Assembly (NCBI RefSeq): GCF_003589595.1
Contig: NW_020654810.1
Location: 15,222,779 to 15,286,778 of the forward strand
Length of the DNA stretch: 64,000 nucleotides
Reading direction: 5' to 3'
Source of the DNA: Hyposmocoma kahamanoa
Taxonomy: Eukaryota; Arthropoda; Insecta; Lepidoptera; Cosmopterigidae
Made by a program: the position numbers and the translations under genes. Position 1 is the stretch's first letter. Each line of letters opens with the position of its first letter. The notes beneath the pieces are model-generated. The model worked only from the letters and a program-made list of their open reading frames with translations, made no database searches and was not told the origin of the DNA. This document shows, piece after piece, positions 43,033 to 55,320 of this stretch.

Positions 43033-45257
43033 CTAACTCCTATTTTGCATACCAAATCTATAATAAATCTTTAATTATTCAATTTCGACGAGCAAAAAAT
43101 CTCTTAGCATTCGAGTTACGAGTGAATGTGACGTTGCGAGTCGTTAGAATCTGAATTATCAAGTGATAAGTAGGTAATATATTTATTGCAAGTTTTTGCA
43201 GAGCCGACCCAGATACAGGCTGGTGATCGATAGAGCAGGATGCCAGAATAACAGGTCTTTTGGGAAATGCATAGCGCGCACGCGACTGCGACGCCTCTCA
43301 ACCATACTTATATCACCTTCATGGTTAAATCATATAACCATATGTGTTAAATACTAGAGATTTATTACATCCAATTTGCTTTGTCATTTCACTAAATCTG
43401 CTTTAAGTATCCTACACATTATTATAGACAGCGTACATTACATTTAAAAAGATATATATTTAAAAGTGAAGTACTTATTTTTTAAATTAGGTATTAAATC
43501 GATGATATCTCATCGTGATCTTGGTGTTACCGTCTACTGATTTAGGAAGTGCAATTATTTGATTAGTGTTACTAACGATATCGAATGAAGATCCAAAGTC
43601 CTTTGATGGCTAAAAATAAAGTAACGCATTGTTAAGTAAGTGAAACTAAACACGTACGTAGAAAAAGGTAGGTACATTTGGTCTTAACTTAGATCAAGCC
43701 TGTAGTGAGCTGTTGTTAGTTGTAGATTACAACATTGTCTTTGCCACTTCTGTCAGAAGTGCCACCTGCTACAAGTCTCGTAATGACAGCTAGTCATTCT
43801 ATGCTAAACAGCATTGAGTGGAGGCGCTTGCACCGGCTTTTAAATATAGTAATCTCATTGCAACTGAGTAGTTAATACTTAAAACCTGCAATTGCTTAAT
43901 GACTATTGTATATACACATTCGAAATTCATATCTACTTTACCTAAGCGAAATGCTCATATCCTATCCGAATAATAACAACTTTGTTGCAACGATGAGTAG
44001 TAAGTAATAAAAAAAATTCGTAAATGAACAACACGCGACAAACAACACCTTTGAGCATGATAGAATTTTATATTATTGTTACAGAAAGTTTCGTCAACTA
44101 AATGCTTACATTTCTATTACTAAAGGCGTGGATTTGCCTGTGACATGAACAAATAATCAGTTCTTTATTATTCTTCATTACAATTAGTAGTTAGAAAAAA
44201 CTATTAGGTGAATTGTAACTATTTGAATATATTTTTATAAAACAGTAGTTTTAACAGAATTAGTTACGTGATATGAATCATAGAATAGATATTCTGTGAT
44301 TCGAATTTAATTAGGATTCTATGACCAGCTTCGCATAATTAGACTATGAACAGAGCAGAACACCGTTTATACAGTTGATAGATGCCGAACTGGCGTCCTT
44401 AACGCATTTTACTACGGCATTCCTTTCGAACATTGACCTCCAGTACTCGAACATAACATTTATTTATTAATAATAACCGAGTTGAGCAAAAAGTGGTTCA
44501 AATTAAATGCGCTAATACGGAGACGGGGCACCGGCAGCGAACTCGTCTGTCGATATTGTCAATTATGCTAGTTCCGGTTTGAGATCCTCCTCAGTAAAAC
44601 ATCTGTTTAGGTACACTGTAAAAAATCCTATAAAAACCAACGATATCTATGTACTAGTTAAAAACCTAATTGGATTGCTTCACGTCTTCCTTTTGTTGAA
44701 CACAAAACGCAACACTGCTTTCCACATTTATTGGGTGTCCATTTGTCATGTATTAGAATATCGTGGGACAAACACGCAGGGAATGCCACGATGCATATTT
44801 GTTATTGTTAAAAAATCAAATAATCGTTTGGAAAAATTGAGGCTCCATGATACGAGTCGCAATTGCGCCTGCGTCTGGGCCACCGCCCGACGGTAGCCGC
44901 ACCCGCTACCAGTATTGTTTTGTTTTTTGTCTAACGTGTCAATCAGCCCGTTGTTAATCGAGAAAATGTCCATCAGACAATAGCACCCGCAAAAACTATG
45001 GTGATATAAAAACTACACAAAAAATGTTATTAGCAAATTATTCACTGTTACTGACGACAATCTTCGTCACCTGCTACGTTATTGATTATGTATATAATAT
45101 ATATGTTCTATGAAATAATATGAGACTGGGCATTCTGCAGTCCTTGTCATAACTCAACGCATATTTCGGTAATTTTCGAAATTTTGGGACCTAGTTTTAT
45201 TATTAACAAAAAAATGTAAACTCCGTTAATTTTGCTAATAAATAATATTGAAACTAA

Positions 45258-45378
45258 ATAAGAAATAAAAAACCCTATTAGAGGGGGTTGTAGATCTCGT
45301 TTCACTGACTCCAGATATGTTCATAATTCAGTTTCGTTAAAAATGTCGGTTGCGTTAGTTATAATAAGGAGGGCAGTA
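45258..45378 (+). repeat. Family D repeat, copy 2
   Basis: Matches 7514-7650 with the same block order: TAAATAAGA, TATTAGAGGGGGTTGTAG, TCTCG, CCAGATATGTTC, GTTAGTTATA. No coding content. Confidence 0.5.
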
Positions 45379-45559
45379 TTTCTAACTTCACCAGGTATTG
45401 AAATTAATTTTGGCAAAAATCAAGAAGTATTAATTTGATAAAAACGAACCAGAAAATTCGACGAAGTTACAATAACTTGCTTCATGCTGAACACCACCGA
45501 ACCCTCCGCAAGAGTAACAAAACTGACCCGTATCGCAACAAATTCCACCAACTACCGAA

Positions 45560-45631
45560 CATGAGCAATGTGCAGGTTTCGCGAATAAAAGACGAGAGGC
45601 CACTGTGGCACTCAAGATCCCGGAAGCCCGG
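45560..45631 (+). CDS. Candidate 5' coding exon of an unknown + strand gene
   Basis: ATG with A at -3 (GAACATGAGC) opens MSNVQVSRIKDERPLWHSRS, then RKP, and runs into CCCGG|GTAAGC, a strong splice donor. The frame is open further upstream (from about 45435), so this Met is a choice, not a proof. The peptide is not one I recognise and no following exon was found in the window. A chance frame is the main alternative. Confidence 0.25.
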
Positions 45632-45913
45632 GTAAGCATTCGTCCGAATTGAATGTGTTTGTACTTTTTGTAACATATACTAAGTATTGCAAAACTTGAT
45701 CAGCAAACAATGATTGAAAGTGTAGGTACCTACATTTAAGTAATTAATCTGATGCATTTTACCTACTGATTATATTACCGCAGCTAGACTTGTTTTCAAT
45801 TTGGAAAACTTTACTGTTAAAGCAATGATAGATCCACAGGCTCCTTGACGAATATGAAAAGAGCTGGTAGTGAGACTGAAGTGGACAGCAACGCAACGTG
45901 TAGCGTTACTTAC

Positions 45914-46165
45914 TTTCACGACGCGGCAGCAACAGAGGAGCGGAGGCAAGTGGTTGCGGCGCGGCGGCGGGCGCGGAGGTTGCGTGTGCGCGGCAAGGTC
46001 GTCGTGAGGCAAACCACTCGTCGACAGAATTTCTTCGTCGCAGAGACAACACATACTAGTCCGGGAGTGGAACGCGGTCGCAATAAAAACGCTCGGATAT
46101 ATTTCACGCGTGCGCAACTTTATCTCGTCGCTCTCAGCTCCGATTACTTAATGCTCCGCGGCTAA
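45914..46165 (-). promoter_or_regulatory. Candidate cv-2 promoter / noncoding first exon
   Basis: A CpG-richer, non-repeat block whose - strand ends in GTGAAA|GTAAGTAACG, a perfect donor at 45914/45913. The first cv-2 coding exon begins at acceptor 42005, so a noncoding exon is needed somewhere upstream, and this one would give a 3.9 kb intron. No transcript evidence; the GC-rich block at 59575-59830 is a rival. Confidence 0.3.
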
Positions 46166-46342
46166 CTGTACTCTGAACGAAACAAGATCAGGTTTTTTCT
46201 TAGTAACTTCGATGATCGGTACGGAGCTAGATACCGGGTACGTCTGTTGAAAGGAAAGGCGTGCCAGTCACATGTCAACTTATTGAGGATCTACGAAGCA
46301 CTACTGTATGTATTTTCTAAGCAATTACCGCAAATGAGCAGG

Positions 46343-46494
46343 GGGTCCATTACCGTTCTCTGCCCGACATCCGTCCGGAACAATAAAATTGCTGTGAAAT
46401 AAGTAATACTCGACCATTTTAAATTTGGTCGAGTGTTACTTATTTGACCGTAATTGTTTCGGAAAGATGTCGGCCGGAGAACAGGAGTAGACCC
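46343..46494. repeat. Foldback MITE
   Basis: The left arm GGGTCC...TCTCTGCCCGACATCCGTCC...AATACTCGACC and the right arm GGTCGAGTGTTACTTATTTG...TGTCGGCCGGAGAACAGGAG...GACCC pair over most of their length around a centre at about 46418 (CATTTTAAATTTG). A diverged relative lies at 4605-4860. Confidence 0.7.
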
Positions 46495-46934
46495 AAGAAA
46501 CTTGTATAGTAAAACCAAAAATGCAATTCTCGAAATTAGACTTCCCTAAGGCTTCCCGCAAGGCTTTCCTAAGTAGACAGTATTTTTTAAGAGTACAGAC
46601 AGTATTTTTTTAGTAAGGAACACCTATAAAATATAAGATATAAGGTATTTATGTACAATTCTTATAGTATACGGCGTGTAGAGTTAAAAAGCAAATGTTG
46701 CGAATATCGTCTGCCATTGTGGTGCGATTTATCTTCAGCAAATATTGAAGGTGAATCTGTAATTATCTTTTGTTTGCTGAGATAAATTTAGATGGTGCTT
46801 AGCGCGAACCGGTTTATCCTTTTTTGGATTACCGATATTTAAGAAAGGCATCTCAATTTACACTCATAACAATGTAAATTGTTTTAAATTGATATGTGAA
46901 ATTAATATGTTCCTACATCATTAACCTACATATA

Positions 46935-47060
46935 TACATATACGTCCCACTGCTGGGCACGGATCTCCTCTCAGGTGAGTGTTTCGGCCTTAGAACACCA
47001 CGCTGGCCCAATGCGGGTTGGAGACTGCACACGTTTTCCGAAGGTTGTAACCCTTTTTAA
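46935..47060 (+). mobile_element. SINE-like repeat (family C), copy 1
   Basis: CGTCCCACTGCTGGGCACGG, ATCTCCTCTCAGGTGAG and AATGCGGGTTGGAGACT are blocks widespread in lepidopteran genomes. The 3' part is lost. Confidence 0.65.
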
Positions 47061-47389
47061 GTAACTGTATGAATACAAAATATTGTAGGTTACTAGTACC
47101 TACTAGGTACAATATTATAAGTTCTTATTATAAATACTCATCCGAAGAATAGTCGGATTGATTATATAGCGAAAAGAGAATAAATACGTTACGAAAACAA
47201 TTTCGATATTCAAATTAAGGCCTATGTAAAGGTGTTTTGAGAATTTGTATATCTTTTTTCGTTTCGGAAATATAAAATCGATCTGACATCCACAGCGAAG
47301 AAGAACGAACGAAATGTACTATGTCCTGAAAACAAATAGTCTTGCACAGAATAGGTCTTTGTAATACGGATGAGTCGATATGTATAGTA

Positions 47390-47600
47390 GGGTTGGGGGC
47401 TTTACACGTTTTCCGAGGGTTGTGAACCTTCTTCGACGTGCTGGTTTCATCACGATGTTTTCCTTCATCGAAAAGCTTATGGTAAATTTAAAGTTAAATT
47501 TGGCGCATAAATTCCGAAAAACTCTTAGTTGCGAGCCCGGATTCTAACCTACGGGCCTCTGCTCGAGAGGCAGTAATTCAAACCATTAAACTACCACAGT
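47390..47600 (+). mobile_element. SINE-like repeat (family C), 3' part with tRNA-like end
   Basis: GGGTTGGGGGCTTTACACG, TCACGATGTTTTCCTTCATC and TTGCGAGCCCGGATTCTAAC, then CTCGAGAGGC...AACCATTAAACTACCAC. The last section resembles the complement of a tRNA acceptor/T-arm. Confidence 0.6.
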
Positions 47601-49047
47601 AATATGTTCTTATTATAAATTATTTTAAAATTACTCCTCAATCATGTAGTAATGTCATATGCAAAGCATAAATATACCAATTCGTGACCGCCTTATGTTT
47701 TATTTATTATGTCTAACGGAAAACATTAAAGATTTCATTGTGGCGTGAAAACAATGAGCACCGTTGACGAGCCGCCCCGTCTGGCACAAGCTAATTAAAT
47801 TAACAGCCCGACACAACATGTCCATTAAGGCTCCGCAAACATGGAGAAAGATGCCTACCGCCTGGCCGCGGCCGTTTCGCTCGAACGGTAAGCAAACTAT
47901 GCAACACCGTAGATATTACGTGTCTAGTACATATTTGTCTTACACCCGTATTTATGAACAAAGATAAGTCCAACGTAAGCATAAAATAGTATCAAGTACG
48001 ACTCAAGTCAATAATTGGTATGTATGAACGATTTTTATGTCTTAGCTCAATATTAACTCGGTCTCAGTATCGAGTTAAGTTGCACTTGTATAAAAAATGT
48101 CTTAAGTCTGACTTGAAAACATTTTTATCACTGTGTTGTTTGCGTTTTTTCTTGAGTTGCTCTGATATATTTTTTATCACGTATTTACCTACCATTTTTT
48201 AGTATAAACTATTTTAAAAAGGGACAAGTTTGGGACCTTTATGGCTCATTATCTGAAAAACGAAGATGATTACCGTGGTGTAAGAGCACCTAAAAGGTAT
48301 CTGAGGGACCCTGGCAATATCTTGGAAGTACTGGACGATGAACAGTTTTTCAGCCGATACAGGTAGGTATGAAAATTTGATGCGAATTCTTCTCATTAAG
48401 TAGGAAAGTAATATAAAGTATTTCTTCTTCATGACAAGTTCCTTGAATATTTCTCTCTGAAAACTTGAATAAACCATCTTTTCGTTTCAGCCATATTAAT
48501 GAATGAATAAGTATTTATAAGCAAATATAAAAATCAATAACAGAAAGTTATAATAACAAATAAGATATAACGGTTTTATGATTTTCAAATTTTTTTCGCT
48601 GAGGAAAAGCAAAGGTAATTAATTGATTGTTTGCTAACTGTCACAAATAAAAGTCCACAGACTACAAAATAATTGTGAAAATTCCCGATTTTATTTGTTG
48701 AAGAAACAAATACTGTCTTTGGCTACCTTCAAGTCATTGGCTGGCTTCAAAGTAAAAAAATCTCTTCAAATAACCTCTCAAATGAAACTTGAGATTGACC
48801 TTGGATAAGAGCGAGCGAAAAAATGTTCATAAAATATCAAACACCACCCAGTCCACTTAAGTAAAAATTTCACTCAATTCAATCTTAGTGAAGAATTTTC
48901 ATAAATACGATGCTTGTGTTTGTTCATAAATAGTTACGAGTGTTAGACTTATGTCCAACTAAAGGCAGAGTTTAATGTTTACGTGAATAGCTGAAAATTA
49001 GAATATCTATTGTTTAATAATATGTGTATAATTTACGTTGGTGTAAA

Positions 49048-49245
49048 GTCAAAGTAAAAAAATCATTTATTCCGTAGGGAAAATCAATTTACACTTGTTA
49101 AACGTCATTTTCTAAGCTACAGCTCATTCACTGTGCTCCTTAGACTATGGAAACCAATCCTCTAAGCTGTGCTCACTTCTCTGACAAGAACGACCAAGAA
49201 ACTCTAGGGGTTACTCTTTTTAAATGCTATGGAATAAACTTTGAA
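49048..49245 (-). mobile_element. LINE 3' UTR fragment (family G), copy 1
   Basis: AAAGTCAAAGTAAAAAAATC, TTACACTTGTTAAACGTCA and CCAAGAAACTCTAGGGGTTA are the reversed 3' UTR blocks of a common lepidopteran LINE. Related pieces lie at 52035-52145 and 58165-58260. Confidence 0.5.
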
Positions 49246-50089
49246 TCAAATTTGTGTGGAATCTTTATCTAACACCACAGACCACATAGTGTCTAACACG
49301 TAGGTATACGCACCTAAGTCATAAATTTTGTAATATGACTTTTCAATTCAAATATTATATGTAAATATTTTCAACGCAACTTTTAAGCACAGGAAATAAA
49401 AATCTTAAGATGTATATACTTCGGAATCTTATTGTAAAAACGGTTCCCCATAAAATAATTGTTTGCCTTAGTTAAAAGAAATCGTGGTACCATGAGTTGG
49501 GACTTAGTTCTAAAGTTAATATTATAGACCTTCTTTCTTAACGAAATCATGGATGTAGGAACTTAATAGAATGGGAATGTCACATAGTGAGTACGAAAGC
49601 GTTGGAGTCCAAGGCAAAGTAAGTCTTAATATAGGTATTGGCTAATAAATAAAGGGGTGGTGGTGGAAGTGGAGCGGGGAGCGACGAAGCGGGGTGTTGA
49701 ATGCTCGCCACGCCCACTCACCTGTCTACGCCTACAGCGATCAACTTTTACCTGAGTTTCTGCTCAAGTAATTATTTAAGACAATTCGTGTTCAAACAAT
49801 TAGCAACGTTAACAAAATAATTATGTAAATAATGTAAATGTAAGGTGCGCAAACATTTGGGTCAAAGTAAATTGCATTCAAACATTTTAAGTAGTTGTTT
49901 ATTTGATTTCAAGGCAAATCCACAAATGCACAAAAAATCTAGTGTAATAACCAATGCTTAGAGTGTCTTATTAATTTATTTATTTCTGTCTTTTACATTG
50001 CAAGCATTGGTTTAAAACATAGGTCCTTAAGTTTAGTGCAAGTGGATATTAGTCGGTAACTTTGTCACACATTTTGGTAATTTATTATT

Positions 50090-50301
50090 TAATAAAAATG
50101 GAAGTAAATGAATTTGTTACTCCGCGAACCCAGTGGAGCTTAAGCCATGCAAAATAGCTGCGCTTGTGTTGAATATTTTTATTCATGCATGTTAAAATTA
50201 AAACGAACATTAAAATTAACACAAGTGCATCTATTTTGCATGATTTTTAACCTCCACTGGGTTTGCGGAGTAGTAAATTAATTTACTTTCATTTTTATTA
50301 G
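50090..50301. repeat. Foldback MITE with roughly 95 bp arms
   Basis: The left arm (TAATAAAAATGGAAGTAAAT, CGAACCCAGTGGAG, CATGCAAAATAG) pairs with the right arm (CATGCAAAATAG in complement, CCTCCACTGGGTTTGCGGAG, CATTTTTATTA). It directly abuts a truncated family A copy, which it appears to have interrupted. Confidence 0.75.
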
Positions 50302-50353
50302 CATGGCAGAACTTACCTGGACGAACTCTTATAGAAGGAGCTCTACTGCTACC
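50302..50353 (-). repeat. Family A repeat, 5' end only
   Basis: The - strand reads GTAGCAGTAGAGCTCCTTCT, then AGAGTTCGTCCAGGTAAGTT. It ends exactly at the foldback MITE. Confidence 0.65.
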
Positions 50354-51245
50354 GCAAAATTCGTAATATGTAATAACATAAGATACATACATAATGTACA
50401 CATTGGGTATCTATAGTGCGTATTTTGATACATTGCCACTTGTGTATGTACTAATTCATGCAAAGATATATTTGGCACAATTTAACACAATACAATAATT
50501 CAGCATTAAAATAAACAGAGCATTGCGCATGATAATATTACCTACTTACTGCACACAAAACGCAATAAATCAAGGTGCATGGAAACAGACGTAGTTAGGA
50601 ACAAAAGGGTAATGATACACGATGAATTATTAATAGATAACAAGCAATGAACCGCCTAGTTGTGCGATATAAATTAAATATACAAATGGAAACAGCCAAT
50701 AATGGGTAAACAAAGGCAATGTTGCGAAGTAGAAAACTAAATGCATTTTCAGGCACTCGACTCGATTTAAGTATAAATCTGAGTTGGGGAAGAAGAGTTG
50801 GGGATTTTCATATAGGTACCTACAGGGTTATTTTTGAAAACCTACTAACAACTATGCAAGACTATACTAACATCATAAACAACAACTTTGTTCCTTGACT
50901 TTTAATAATTCACCTGGTTTTACATAATAATACTTAAAATATATAAACTGGATAGTGTTGAATATATTAAAACGTATAGATAAAATTCGAGCAGTTTGTC
51001 TCTAGCAGTAGATAGCGGGGCGAGTGGCGACCTCGCTGCCGGCGATAGTGCCCACGCAGCCTGATTGTCGCCAATGGCGCTCGTAACCGACCGACTGCGC
51101 ACATGCGTCTCGCCTTTCCTCTTAACCACTGAGTTTTCACCACGTGCTTCGAAATAAGTAGACTAATAACTTGGACTCATTATATTTTCACAAACAATGA
51201 ATTCTGATCGCCAATAGTATATGAAATATTATAATAATAATTTAG

Positions 51246-51505
51246 TACCCGTAGAGCTCCTTGTAAAAACGTTCGTCTCGGGAAGTACTGCCACCTTACC
51301 TATTATTACTGCGTTCCGGTTTGGAAGGGTGCTGATAAAATTACAGGCGCATGGGACTTGTTAACTTATGTCTCAGGGTGACGGGCGCTGTGATGGTGCC
51401 CCTCAGATCTTGGAAATTTAAGGCTCTGAGTGGCACTGCAATTGTTATGGACAGGCGTGTTGCTTGACGCGTTCATCCCATCGCTTGGTAACATAAAAAA
51501 AAAGC
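51246..51505 (+). repeat. Family A repeat, palindrome half deleted
   Basis: CGTAGAGCTCCTTGTAAAA to CATCGCTTGGTAACATAAAA. The left half of the GTAATG palindrome is missing (TATTATTACTGCGTTCC). Confidence 0.8.
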
Positions 51506-51624
51506 TAGGATTGTGATATCAGGCTGTTCACTGCCTCTCTGAAATTAGTTTTATAGTTGGTGATTCTCAGTAATTTAGAAATAACATTCTTATTTATATT
51601 ACTGATAAAAATATCCAATAATTT

Positions 51625-51845
51625 CAGTAGAGAGTACTAAAAAAACCGACCAAAACTCATTCATCCCCTAGTTTGCCACCCTGAGAGGTGGAATATTTTC
51701 TTGAAAGTTAAATGGAACCACTACTAAGGTACCTTCTTTCCAACAATAAAAGAATCATCATAATCGGTACACAAATTTTCAGAGTTATCACGTAATATAC
51801 ATACAAAAAATATATATGCAGTCGAATTGAGAACCTCTATCTTTG
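51625..51845 (+). repeat. Family E MITE, partial copy
   Basis: Starts CAGTAGAGAGTACTAA then AAACCGACC, and contains CATTCATCCCCTAGTTTGCC and GAATATTTTCTTGAA. It ends in the AATTGAGAACCTC block seen reversed in the copy at 38928. Confidence 0.65.
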
Positions 51846-52034
51846 TATCAGTAATATAACAAAATAATAGTATTTTTACAGAAAAACATATGAATATCGT
51901 AGTAATACAATCATGATATTCAATGAAAATAATATAATATAATTAATTTTTTTAGTAAATTTTATATACAGATACTGTTTGATTATAATTTTATGAGATG
52001 ACTGTAAAAATGTGTTCAAATTTAAATATTTTTT

Positions 52035-52145
52035 TTATTTGATAAGCAAATTACAAATGAAGTCATTACATTGATTACACACGTTTCATTCGTAAGGCAG
52101 TTTCCACGCCAAGAACGAGTAAAAAGCTCTAGGGTTTCTCTTTAT
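52035..52145 (-). mobile_element. LINE 3' UTR fragment (family G), copy 2
   Basis: AAGCAAATTACAAATGAAGT, then CCAAGAACGAGTAAAAAGC and TCTAGGGTTTCTCTTTATAA, is a degenerate relative of 49048-49245. Confidence 0.4.
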
Positions 52146-52147
52146 AA

Positions 52148-52181
52148 GTAAATATTTAATCAATAGTGATTAAATATTTAC
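52148..52181. repeat. Perfect hairpin
   Basis: Arms GTAAATATTTAATCA and TGATTAAATATTTAC pair exactly over 15 bp around ATAG, at the edge of the LINE fragment 52035-52145. Confidence 0.8.
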
Positions 52182-52874
52182 TCATTTCTCATTCACATTT
52201 ATCATTTATAATATTTATTTAAAAAATTACAGATATTAACAACTTGAATGAGCTTATCTAGCAACTACCATGGATTTTTGTCATCCAAGTACGCAGGAGC
52301 TGTATAATAAGTAACGAAGCTTTTGTTTGACGATAATTTTAAATCACGTAAATAACAAATTTTGAATAACTTCCGTAATATTATAATAGAAGCGCTTGTG
52401 AAAATGAAATTTGTGAAATCAGGAACAAGTTTATTTTTAATCCTCATCTCAATTGTAATGTATTTAATATTAAAAAAAAATATAACCTATTACATTTTCA
52501 TAAATGTATTGTGACGCTAGTGTAGTAATGTTAAAATTCATTTAAAATTATTTCTCAGAGACAATCTGGCGCCCAGTTTGTTATTACCCTAAGAGCACGT
52601 TTTCGCAGGACAAAGGTTCTTTTAATGTTGATGGCCTCAAAATAAAATGCCATATTACCATATCGATATTTTGGGGTACAAGAGGCGCAAAAGCCGATTT
52701 GATCTCAACGAGTTATTGATGATTAGGTTAAATTTTCAAGCTTTCCATCATTTTTTCATCATCACATACGTTGCTTTGATCCCAACAGCCCTTATGTTAT
52801 GGAAATCGAAAACAAGTAAGGTATCACAATCACTCAGACCCGAAGACAATGTAGAAAAATTAGTTTTCTTATTC

Positions 52875-52968
52875 GTCTTGACTCAACCGGGGATCGAACC
52901 CGGGACCTCAGAGATGGCGACATCATAAAAATCGGTGTACAAGCCACACGATCACGGAGGTCGTCAAA
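52875..52968 (-). mobile_element. tRNA-derived SINE head (family H)
   Basis: The - strand reads GACGACCTCCGTGATCGTGT, GGCTTGTACACCG, then GAGGTCCCGGGTTCGATCCC. The B box GGTTCGATCCC is perfect and the A-box region is TGATCGTGTGG. The anticodon-like region cannot fold as a real tRNA, so it is a SINE and not a tRNA gene. Confidence 0.65.
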
Positions 52969-54355
52969 TCGTCGGTCATCTGTTTGATCGAGGAAATATT
53001 TTTCATGAAAAACTAAATTTTTAAGTAAAAATTGCTGTAAAAAATCAAGCAAAACATATAATATGTGTGACTTTGCAAAATTTGTAAATAGGCTTTTACA
53101 CCTTTTCTTCCTTAAAGTGTCCATATTACTGTGTATTCTTTTTCAACATCAATTTAAAAATATCTAATACAGCTAATATCGTTATATTATAAGCTATTTA
53201 TAAAAAAACGTTAATTTATAAATTACGTGAACACAATATTGCATTAATGTGAACAAAATTATAAAAAAAAAAAACATTAAAAAACCTACCTCTCTCGTTT
53301 TGATAAAATTTTTAACATGTTCGATAAAGGTGTGATATGAAAACAAGAGCCAAATTATATGTTTAGCGAGAATAATTAATTTTTATTTGTTCCATACGTG
53401 GTTTCTCTCTGTTGTTTATTGGTTTTTGTAAAAAAATTCTGCATGGGATCCATATTCTTAGTCCTAACTGTGTTTTATTTACTACAATTAAGAAATAAAA
53501 CGTTAGTATTTTTGTTTAAAAAAGTAATTTCTATATTAAAATAAGACATTCACTCGTAAACTTGATCAGCGGTATAAATTTGCTATACTGTTTAAAATCC
53601 AGAAATCTATCTAGTATTTAAAATATAAACAAGAAAAGCATTCTGTTGCTTCTGCATTGGTAAATCGATTTAAATTATCTTCTTAGGTGTACCAAATTGT
53701 TTGTTTACAATGCAGATTTGGAAGAATAAGGGCTAGCTTGGCTTAGTTTAAATAAATATTTCGTAAGCATTGTTGCACAACTTAGTAAAAACACGGATTG
53801 AGCTGAGGTTGATAAGGAGGGGTCACGAGCTCATTCAATCTTAATTTAATAAACTGAATCATTTTGCTTCGTTTAATTATTAATGATTAATTATAACTCG
53901 TTTCTTTCTATGTATATACGTTTCAATTGTAAATACTCGTAACGATGAGTTGTTAATTACGTAGTACATGTAATACAAAGTAATATATAATGCAGGATGA
54001 TCCATTTATCGTAGTCCAAAACTTTGTTTTAGGTAAATGACATCGTAACGGTCTATTCAAAATAAACAATACATACACGAAAATAAATATTCTTATAAAA
54101 ATTCCTTATGAAAAAAATTACTACCAGAATTTACTGACGTCCTTAAATACTACCGTATGCCTCAGTAATTGTCTACACTTAATCCAACATTGTTTCATAT
54201 CTTTAGATATTAATATCACGTGCACTAAAAACCAAAATTGATAATGACTACCGTTACTGTTATTTAAACTTGTTTTTGGATCATTGTAAATGGACACCGC
54301 GTATTATATATTATATGTTGTGTTATGTACTATTATCATAAACTTAATTTAATTA

Positions 54356-54634
54356 AGTAGCAGAAGAGCTCCTCGGGAAAGAGTTCGTCTGGGGAAGTCA
54401 AGCAGTAATGAGAGCATTACTGCGTTCCGGTTTTGAAAGGCAAGTGTACTGGTGAAATTACAAGCACACGGGACTTGTCAACTTATATCTCAGGGTGACG
54501 AGCGTATGGGCAGTGCCCCCAAATCTTTGTGATTGAAAAACTCTGAATGGCACTGCAACTATTATGGACAGGCGTGTCGCTTACCACCAAGTGTACAACT
54601 TGTTCATCCGGTCCATCGGTATCATAAAAAAGAA
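54356..54634 (+). repeat. Family A repeat
   Basis: AGTAGCAGAAGAGCTCC, AGCAGTAATGAGAGCATTAC and GGCGTGTCGCTTACCACCAA, ending near GGTATCATAAAAAAG. The section after GGGGAAGT is deleted up to CAAGCAGTAATG. Confidence 0.8.
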
Positions 54635-54949
54635 AATAAAAAACAAAATTGAATGAACTATAATTATTCAAACGTATTCCAATTTAGACGTATTTTAATT
54701 ACTGAGATCGAATGACAGTTTTAGTGAATTTGAGCAACTTCAAATGTGGTAGGACCTTAAATAAAAAATTTGGTACCTAAAATTTGTCAAAAGTTGTTTA
54801 ATCCATTAGATATACTTGATTATTTCAAAGAAACTAGCAAAGTAACGTTTATAACTTAATTGCATAAGATAATAATAATCCTATTTCAAATATAGTCGTA
54901 AACAATGAAAAAAAAAAACAATGTAGTAGTTTTTATCATATGTGTTTAC

Positions 54950-55320
54950 AATACAATAAATTTATTAAAAAGTTGTTTAACGAACGAATAAATTATTCAT
55001 ATGGTTTCTTAAATACTTATTCCGGAAATTTAAAAAAAGGAATAAGATCTGAACAGCGTTTCAGCTTTCTCAGGTTCCAAGATATGCCCCGTCGCTATCT
55101 TGTTAAGTCCCAGTTATCTGTTCCATCCTTCAATTCCAGTTTCTATTCTCACCCCTTCACTTTTCGGTCACATGTGGTCAGACTTTGGAACGCACTTCCT
55201 ATTACTGTTCACGGAAGTAAATCGTTAACTATTTTCAAAATGAGAGTTGAGGAGCATTATTTATCCACTATTCCATCCATATCTCAGATATTTATTATAT
55301 TATGAAACACATTTAAATTA
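54950..55320 (+). pseudogene. LINE reverse transcriptase C-terminal fragment
   Basis: Open frame to 55305 with FSFLRFQDMPRRYLVKSQL, SHPFTFRSHVVRLWNALPIT and LTIFKMRVEEHYL. This is the W-N-x-L-P...F-K end that many non-LTR reverse transcriptases share. It differs in sequence from the other LINEs in the window and is followed directly by the perfect hairpin at 55321. Confidence 0.6.

Noticed and set aside
44579..44896. 105-residue + strand frame
   Set aside because: No motif, and codon usage is like the AT-rich background.
45845..46165. 106-residue + strand frame (MTNMKRAGSETEV...)
   Set aside because: Composition-driven in a CpG-rich block; no splice sites bracket it and the - strand donor at 45914 is the more persuasive signal.
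52875..52968. Candidate tRNA gene
   Set aside because: It has A- and B-box-like motifs but no foldable anticodon arm, and it continues into a SINE-like body.
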